From positions 46,439 to 59,404 of the forward strand of contig MPNW01000616.1 in assembly GCA_011800805.1 (NCBI GenBank): a stretch of DNA of 12,966 nt. Direction: 5' to 3'. The notes beneath the pieces are model-generated. The model searched no databases. It saw nothing but the letters and a program-made list of their open reading frames with translations, and was not told where the DNA came from. Source of the DNA: Hirudo medicinalis. Taxonomy: Eukaryota > Annelida > Clitellata > Hirudinida > Hirudinidae. The translations under genes and the position numbers were made by a program. This document shows, one piece after another, positions 7,629 to 12,966 of this stretch (positions are counted from its first letter, which is position 1; every line of letters begins with the position of its first letter).

Positions 7629-9435
7629 TCAGTGATGGACCAGTTTCTCCAGGAATCTCCCAGGACATACGTCCATTATTACTTGATGTCTCACCTATAT
7701 ATTCATTTGATACCTTGTCGGAATTATTATTACTAAGTCATCAACTGATTGAGTATTTCCAATGACCTATTATTTTCTCTCGAAATATGACTTTGGCAAG
7801 CATAATGAAATGTTACTTGATCGTTCTGGATCATACCACCTAGGCACTGATTTGTCACTTGTTGTGCATTCCTTAACTGGTGTAGAGAAGTAAATTCATA
7901 AAATCATGCAGGTCGTTTCTTTGGAATATTTTTTGACAATATTTACCATGGAATTACATGTTACACACTATTTTTCACAAACGAATTTTATGGATTTCTC
8001 ATTGATTTTGGTTTTGCCCTGCTAATTAAGATTGGAACTTGCAATAGCAAATATAAAATTGTTGACATAATCATGTCATGGCCATGACGTATTATCATCT
8101 CAAGTTTTTGAACTTAATAATCATCAAAATATTCTTCCAACCCTTAGTCTGCAAATTGGATTTTTTGATGTTTGGGTTTATTAATTGTCTTGTAATTAAT
8201 TTACTGGATTGAGTTATTGTGGTCATTGATTCAAGTTGAGTTACTCAGAATTCACCTTGCTTATAATGAGGTTCTTTCATCTTGCTAGTTCAAAAGCGTT
8301 TCATCTTGGTGATTAGGATCTGTAACTGTTTTTGTTTTTTGCACTTGTCCACTAGAAATGGATTGCAACATAACCATGATGTGCTTGTTATATCTCAACT
8401 TTGTGCTGGGTACAGTTAGTAATATAAGTAGCAAGATCAATCGAGAGAGCGGACCTATTGACGAGCTGTGCCTTTTCAGTTTTATATAAAGGGACTCACC
8501 AGAAAGTGACTATTTGATCAATCTAATCAACTGTGGTCTGGTGTTAAGTGGATACCAATTACGAATTATCAGGAATTGTTTGTCGGAATCGTCAATATTT
8601 ACGCATTTGGGTACTTTATAAAGTCTTTATACTAATCAAATCAGACACGTTTGAGAACTGAAGTAAGGCATTCATATGGATGCTTCTCTTGTGGGGTCGT
8701 GTAATGCTGCCATTCCGGTTGTCTACGGCAGGGACCTGCCATCTTAGCTGTGCCTCTAGCTGGTTATGGATACAAGGATCTGGTAAAGAGATTTTTTTTT
8801 ATCGGAAAAAGCCGTTCTTTGCCTCTTCTGGCTGGAATTGCTCATAGTTTCCTAGATGTTAGATCAACTCAAATAGACTAAAAGTTTGCTCGATCTAGTT
8901 GATTCTTGCGGATCATTGCTTTCTTCATACTAATAATAACAAAGTTTAACTATTGTGCGACGGTAGTGATCGTATTCTAATAACTGTAATGAGTCATAAT
9001 GTGTTACTTTGTACTTGCATATAGCCGATACATTGAGCGCTTTATGTATCAAAAACTACAATCTCCCGATCTTTTTACCAAGGGCGCATCCTGGTGTTGC
9101 AAGCTGAGTTTCACGGTACACGGCACATTACGACTGCTGTCATTACCGCAGCACGAGGGAACGTATACCAATAAGCCAACCTGTTAATATTATTAATTTA
9201 TCAACTATTTGTAATAACATGGATTTGGGTTCAAACTTGCTACGTTTAAGTTACTATCCTTGCGGAACTAGTATGATTTGAATTTGGTACCTTTGGTAAT
9301 ACTTGATTCCAAATCTGGGAGACCTAACAAAATACTAAATGTGACTAATCCTGAATAAGACTTAAATCCCAGATCGTTAATGTGTTATCTAGTTAAATTT
9401 TGTACTTGTCCAAATTAACGTCCAAGGAATATCCA
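7629..9435. other. AT-rich spacer without recognisable gene
   Basis: No assignable gene or RNA. Weak items: a 43-codon plus frame from ATG 8358, with a hydrophobic stretch and then SSKINRESGPIDEL, ending near 8489; a 62-codon plus frame at 8999-9187 in slightly GC-richer sequence; and a similar GC-richer patch around 8690-8790. None has a convincing start, splice pattern or relative. Confidence 0.5.
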
Positions 9436-9717
9436 AATAATAGTATATAAATAGAATTTGCATTTGAATGTGGTTACGCCAGGCTTCAGAAAGTTGCAAT
9501 AAATGTATACATTCCAGAAATAAAATAAGTATTCGACAATGATATATTAAAAAATATTTTGGAATAAATTAATGACGAATTTAGATGATCCAGATTAAGG
9601 CTACATTAAAACTAGAAAGAAGCACTTCAAAAGACATCAAAGCTTTTATTTGAACATTTTGTTAGAAACAAAAATGCAAAAATTTATTTAGGTGTTGCAA
9701 TGAAATCCAGATATTTG
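9436..9717 (-). repeat. 3' flank of copy C, duplicated after copy D (12068-12418)
   Basis: Strong similarity to the sequence downstream of copy D, including the words GCCAGGCTTCAGAAAGTT, AAATGTATACATTCCAGAAA and AGATGATCCAGATTAAGGCT. Copy D carries about 57 bases (12247-12303) absent here. The shared flank shows that C and D derive from a common ancestor gene with its 3' region. Confidence 0.8.
9683..9688 (-). promoter_or_regulatory. Former poly(A) signal AATAAA of copy C
   Basis: AATAAA on the minus strand about 30 bases after the copy C stop, at the position corresponding to 12371-12376 after copy D. Confidence 0.45.
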
Positions 9718-10983
9718 TCAAATATCATAAAATGAATCGCGTACTTCGCGAAAAGCCATCATCAGTTTTTTTCTCAAAACGTTCATGCTTGAATATTTTG
9801 GAATAATTAGCATATGAAAACATGTTCTAAAATATGGTAGGCATACGTCTGGTATTTCGTCATTTACCCAATTATGAAAAGTTTCAATAGTTAACTTTGG
9901 TTTTAAACACTTTAAGCCACCCACTGGAAGATTTGGTGAGCCCGTGACCGATTTTAAGAATTCTTTCTGCTCCTCACAATTAAAGGACGAAAGAATTTTA
10001 AATAAATTTTTCACGACTGGAGTATTTAAAGTCAGACCTCTTTTCAAAAGACAACTATTACTCAGTTCTTCAATTGTCCATGGTTCTGCCTTAATCAACA
10101 AATTTAACCAACGATGGCATAACATCCTTAAGATCGTTCAAATTCAGACATTGCGCCCTTTTACTACCTTCAACCATGTATCTATACAAGGCGTGACTAA
10201 AATTCAAATCCATAAACACATTATCCATGACTGCTTTGGCCATTAACTTGCCAGTTGCTCTAAAAATGTTTTTTGAACGTTTATCCAGTTTGAGACACGG
10301 AGACGGAAATAGTCCACAGGGGGAATTAACATAAATGATTCCATCAGATGACAAATCAGGCTCACCAATCCAAAGATGTAAATCATACTTTTTAATGGCC
10401 TCTGAAAATTTGGCGTAAAATTTTCATTGGACCTTCCCCTTTGCCCTTTTCTCCTTTAAACGTGAAGTACCAATAAGAAACAACATTTTTGGTTGATAAG
10501 ATTTTCTCAGCAACATCTAAAATATCACTTCTTGAAACTTTGAATGCAACACTTTCAAAACGATATCGATCGGCGTCACCGAGTACTATTTTTTTAGTAA
10601 CATCACGATATATGTTCTGTCGACATTCTGGCTTGAACAAAAACGGATAATATCCTTCGAATTCCTCATTCCATGTGAGGTTATAAAACACTTTGATACT
10701 GANCTGCTCTCACAAAGGTTTTTAGACGCTCCATCCTTTGCTTGTAATCCTCATTTGAAAAGTCTTCTTCATACTTCAGAGGAGGTAAGATGTACCTCAC
10801 AAGGAACTGAATAATTTCAGTGGTTAAGTCTTCTAACATTCCTTTGAAACTGATCATAAATTCAACCAATGTCCTTATTGATTCGTATTCCTCGTTTTGT
10901 TACATTTGCCTTTTGGCGTTTTGTAAAGCTGTCTGACCTCTTTCATAGCACGGCAAATTTCCCGCTGTGTTAATGATTTCCAT
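9718..10983 (-). pseudogene. TRIP12/UFD4-like HECT ubiquitin ligase, copy C (multiply disrupted)
   Basis: Very close to copy A in its 5' half and to copy D at its 3' end. The ATG at 10983 matches the starts of A and B. Lesions in reading order: a TAA stop at 10900-10902 where A and B have GAA (QMEQN); an N at 10703 with 395 bases missing relative to copy A, which shifts the frame; a 2-base deletion near 10420 in the segment corresponding to GPTKEFY; and a junction near 10095 that removes about 356 bases between the NFVD segment and the AEPWTIEEL segment, again shifting frame. The C-lobe is otherwise preserved, with LPVGG and the catalytic Cys codon at 9820-9822 (RTCFHML), and ends at 9718. 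The first and last lesions are sequence-internal, so C is a pseudogene even if the N joint is artificial. Confidence 0.88.
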
Positions 10984-11381
10984 GCTTTTCTTAGATTTTA
11001 GTAGTTTTTCATCTAAATTTATGCTAAGGAATGTTGTTGATAAAGTATGTATAGCAGTAGGTTGATAATTTCATGTATGTTTTCAGTCCATATGACAATG
11101 TTTCGAGGTACGAATGAAAGACCTCTATTATTATAATTTAAATTTATTGACTTTTTATACTGCTAATTTGAATTTTAAAAGTTTATTGTTATTTTACAAA
11201 CGTATCGTTTCGCTTTCATTTTTGGGATATTTAGAATAGTTCATCAACAGAACAAAAAACAATTATATTTTTATTCGCTGTTAGGTTTATAGAGTGTGAC
11301 GAAAATGTGTAACACTTTCTTTTAAACATATTAAAACATTCCTTTTCAATGTCGTTATGAAAGTGAAGATGACGACTTTGG
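10984..11381 (-). repeat. Duplicated 5' flank of copy C (matches 1463-1865)
   Basis: Non-coding stretch between relic E2 and copy C, nearly identical to the one before copy A. It contains nothing else recognisable. Confidence 0.75.
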
Positions 11382-11606
11382 TTAAGTGTCAGAAAATGCA
11401 TTACGACCTTCGCGTAAAACCATCATCATCACCTCAATATGCTTAATGCTTGTATACTTGGGAACAAATAACAAATGAACGAATATTCTAATAACTGGTA
11501 AGTAACTATTTGGCTTGTTCTTATTAATGTGGTCTCTGAAGGTTTTAAAAGTAAACTTAGGCTTTAAACAGTATAAGCCACCAACAGGAAGGTTTGGTGT
11601 GCCATT
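11382..11606 (-). pseudogene. Relic E2: HECT C-lobe fragment still open, catalytic Cys replaced by Phe
   Basis: On the minus strand 74 codons are open: NGTPNLPVGG, then LKPKFTFKTFRDHI, VIRIFVHLLFVPKYTSIK, MMMVLREGRNAFSDT and TAA at 11382-11384. This is the HECT C-lobe including the LPVGG loop that relic E1 has lost. The catalytic position is TTC (Phe) at 11481-11483, as in E1, so the change predates the duplication. Homology upstream fades beyond about 11610. There is no ATG that would start it as a gene. It is a remnant with an intact frame, one codon shorter than copy C before the final helix. Confidence 0.78.
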
Positions 11607-11922
11607 GGCTGTGTAATTTTATTTGTTTACAGAATATTACCTATGAATGACTTTTCTGTAGTTTACTTGTTTGAAACACACTAAATTTCGCATACTTGAC
11701 AAAAGGACATCGGGTAACGGGAGTTTTTCCCCTAGTACGATCATTTCCTTTTTGATTTCTCATTTGTATTTACTTCTGTTTCAATAAAAGGTTCAAAAGG
11801 AAAAAAGAGTCAAACATCCGAATATTTTGTCATGGAAGTAAATAAATAAACGAACAACTAAAGGAAATAATTACAACAGTTTTATTTAATAAAGTTCAAG
11901 ATGCAACCTCATTTGCATTTGA
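11607..11922. other. Spacer between relics E2 and F
   Basis: About 250 bases (to about 11860) have no counterpart between E1 and copy B. No gene is seen. From about 11862 it matches the 3' flank of copy B (2072-2115), including an AATAAA on the minus strand at 11881-11886. Confidence 0.6.
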
Positions 11923-12050
11923 CTGAATACGTTGAAAAGAATCTCCGCCTTCAATAAGAACTCTCAGGAGCATGGTCCTCAAACTATCTTAACTACTATA
12001 ATTAGGCAGGACCAGCTTGTTGACGCAAACCCTAGCATCAGTGAAATGAT
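11923..12050 (-). pseudogene. Relic F: C-terminal end of a copy B-type HECT gene
   Basis: Minus-strand reading DARVCVNKLVLPNYSS, a TAA stop at 11989-11991, then DSLRTMLLRVLIEGGDSFQ. It matches the last ~40 residues of copy B with the catalytic Cys codon kept (12025-12027). Relative to B it has a nonsense codon in place of Gln, and the native stop is changed to CAG (11923-11925). Homology ends at about 12050 against the 3' flank of copy D. It is a truncated, dead copy. Confidence 0.82.
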
Positions 12051-12067
12051 TAACATTAAAGGAATGT

Positions 12068-12418
12068 AAAAATAATAGTGTAAAATTATAGATTTTGCAT
12101 TTTATGCCAGGCTTCAGAAAGTTATAATAAATGTATACATTCCAGAAATAACGTAAGTTTTCGACAATGATTTATTAAAAATATCTTGGAATAAAATAAT
12201 GAAGAGCTTTAGATGATCCAGATTAAGGCTACATTAAAACTAGAAAAGTTTAATTTTGCATACTTTTGCGAAGAAATATTAGAAATTACATTGGATGGCG
12301 AAAGAAGAACTTCAATAAGACATACAAAAAACTTTTTGTTTCAATATTTTAATATGTACCATAATAACAATTTATTTAGAAGTTGCTATGAAACTGCAAA
12401 TAACATTCTTTGTTACAC
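12068..12418 (-). repeat. 3' flank of copy D, duplicated after copy C (9436-9717)
   Basis: Similar to the copy C flank over its length, except for 12247-12303, which is extra here and is bordered by GAAA on both sides. The 100-codon plus-strand frame at 12213-12515 crosses this flank and the antisense of copy D; it is a shadow. Confidence 0.78.
12371..12376 (-). promoter_or_regulatory. Probable poly(A) signal AATAAA of copy D
   Basis: AATAAA on the minus strand about 43 bases after the copy D stop, at the same relative place as in copy C. Confidence 0.5.
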
Positions 12419-12966
12419 TTACAAAAATCTATCACGGACTAAATTTAAAACCGTCAACAGTCTTTCTCTCAAAACTTTCATGCTTGTATATTTGGGAATA
12501 AACAGCAAATTATAACATGTACTAACAATTGGCATGATATCATCTGGGTATTTTTCATTTTCCCAATGTCTGAAGGTATCAATAGTTAACCTTGGTTTTA
12601 AACACTTTAAGCCACCCACTGGAAGATTTGGTGAGCTCGTGATAAATTTTAAATATTCTTTCTGCTCCTCATAATTAAAGGACGAAAGAAGTTTAAATAG
12701 ATTTTTCACGACTGGAGTATTTAAAGTCAGACCTCTTTTCAAGAGACAACTATTACTCAGTTCTTCAATTGTCCATGGTTCTGCCTTAATTCCATACAAC
12801 ATGTTATCCATATCCACCGGAAGAAGGCTAACAAAATATTCCTCATCCAATATCGATGTGTATCCAGCTCGAATGCACTCTAATTTTTCCTGAGGACCTT
12901 TATAGAGCAGCCACCAGACAAGTAATTGGAGATATTTCTCAATGTTATCCGCTGTAAGATATAATT
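12419..12966 (-). CDS. TRIP12/UFD4-like HECT E3 ubiquitin ligase, copy D (C-terminal part, 5' end outside window)
   Basis: The reading frame enters at the right edge and stays open to the stop at 12419-12421, about 181 codons. It covers the end of the HECT N-lobe (DNIEKYLQLLVWWLLYKGP, as in copy B; then DEEYFVSLLPVDMDNMLYG, where TRIP12 has a similar YPEELDQLLCG stretch) and the whole C-lobe: AEPWTIEELSN, SSPNLPVGG, LKPRLTIDTF, the catalytic Cys in VSTCYNLLFIPKY (codon 12515-12517) and a C-terminus ending RDRFL. No lesion is visible in this part, so D may be functional; the missing 5' two thirds could change that. Copy C's tail is its closest relative here. A TTACAG just inside the edge could pass for a splice acceptor, but the frame continues through it and aligns with B. 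Confidence 0.82.
   Translation of the reverse strand, partial: LYLTADNIEKYLQLLVWWLLYKGPQEKLECIRAGYTSILDEEYFVSLLPVDMDNMLYGIKAEPWTIEELSNSCLLKRGLTLNTPVVKNLFKLLSSFNYEEQKEYLKFITSSPNLPVGGLKCLKPRLTIDTFRHWENEKYPDDIMPIVSTCYNLLFIPKYTSMKVLRERLLTVLNLVRDRFL

Noticed and set aside
12213..12515. Plus-strand open frame of 100 codons
   Set aside because: It spans the duplicated 3' flank and the antisense of copy D's C-lobe; the homologous place after copy C is not open in the same way.
1..12966. tRNA, rRNA, CRISPR arrays, bacterial promoters or terminators
   Set aside because: None seen on either strand; the sequence has eukaryotic gene features.

Overview
This is eukaryotic, AT-rich sequence. It has no bacterial-style operons or ribosome binding sites, its AATAAA-type poly(A) signals follow the stop codons, and its ubiquitin-ligase genes belong to a eukaryotic family. 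An animal, probably an invertebrate, is the likeliest source; the sequence alone does not fix the species. It is draft assembly, with single N characters at 1182 and 10703.

Both ends of the window carry copies of one gene family, all on the minus strand: HECT E3 ubiquitin ligases whose HECT domain and pre-HECT segment resemble the TRIP12/UFD4/UPL3 clade. Going 5'->3' on the minus strand the order is: copy D (C-terminal part only, cut by the right edge), relic F (last ~40 codons of a B-type gene), relic E2 (a C-lobe with the catalytic Cys replaced by Phe), copy C (a pseudogene with several lesions), a spacer of about 5.3 kb, copy B (intact, 668 codons in one exon, catalytic Cys635), relic E1 (sister of E2, same Cys-to-Phe change), and copy A (frameshifted, cut by the left edge). 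The block [B 3' end - E1 - A] is repeated as [F - E2 - C], so the cluster grew by segmental duplication and then decayed.

Only B is complete and intact here. D is open over the visible part. A has a single-base frameshift and C is clearly broken. Both N characters sit directly beside the same 15-base word in A and C, which looks like contig joining, so some apparent lesions may be assembly artefacts.

The central spacer (4137-9435) has no recognisable gene. It holds a tetranucleotide microsatellite, a short tandem duplication, a GC-richer patch that may be an old interspersed repeat, and a few weak exon-like stretches on the plus strand. One of these is a signal-peptide-like first exon with two further phase-compatible pieces. 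These are offered as candidates, not as genes.
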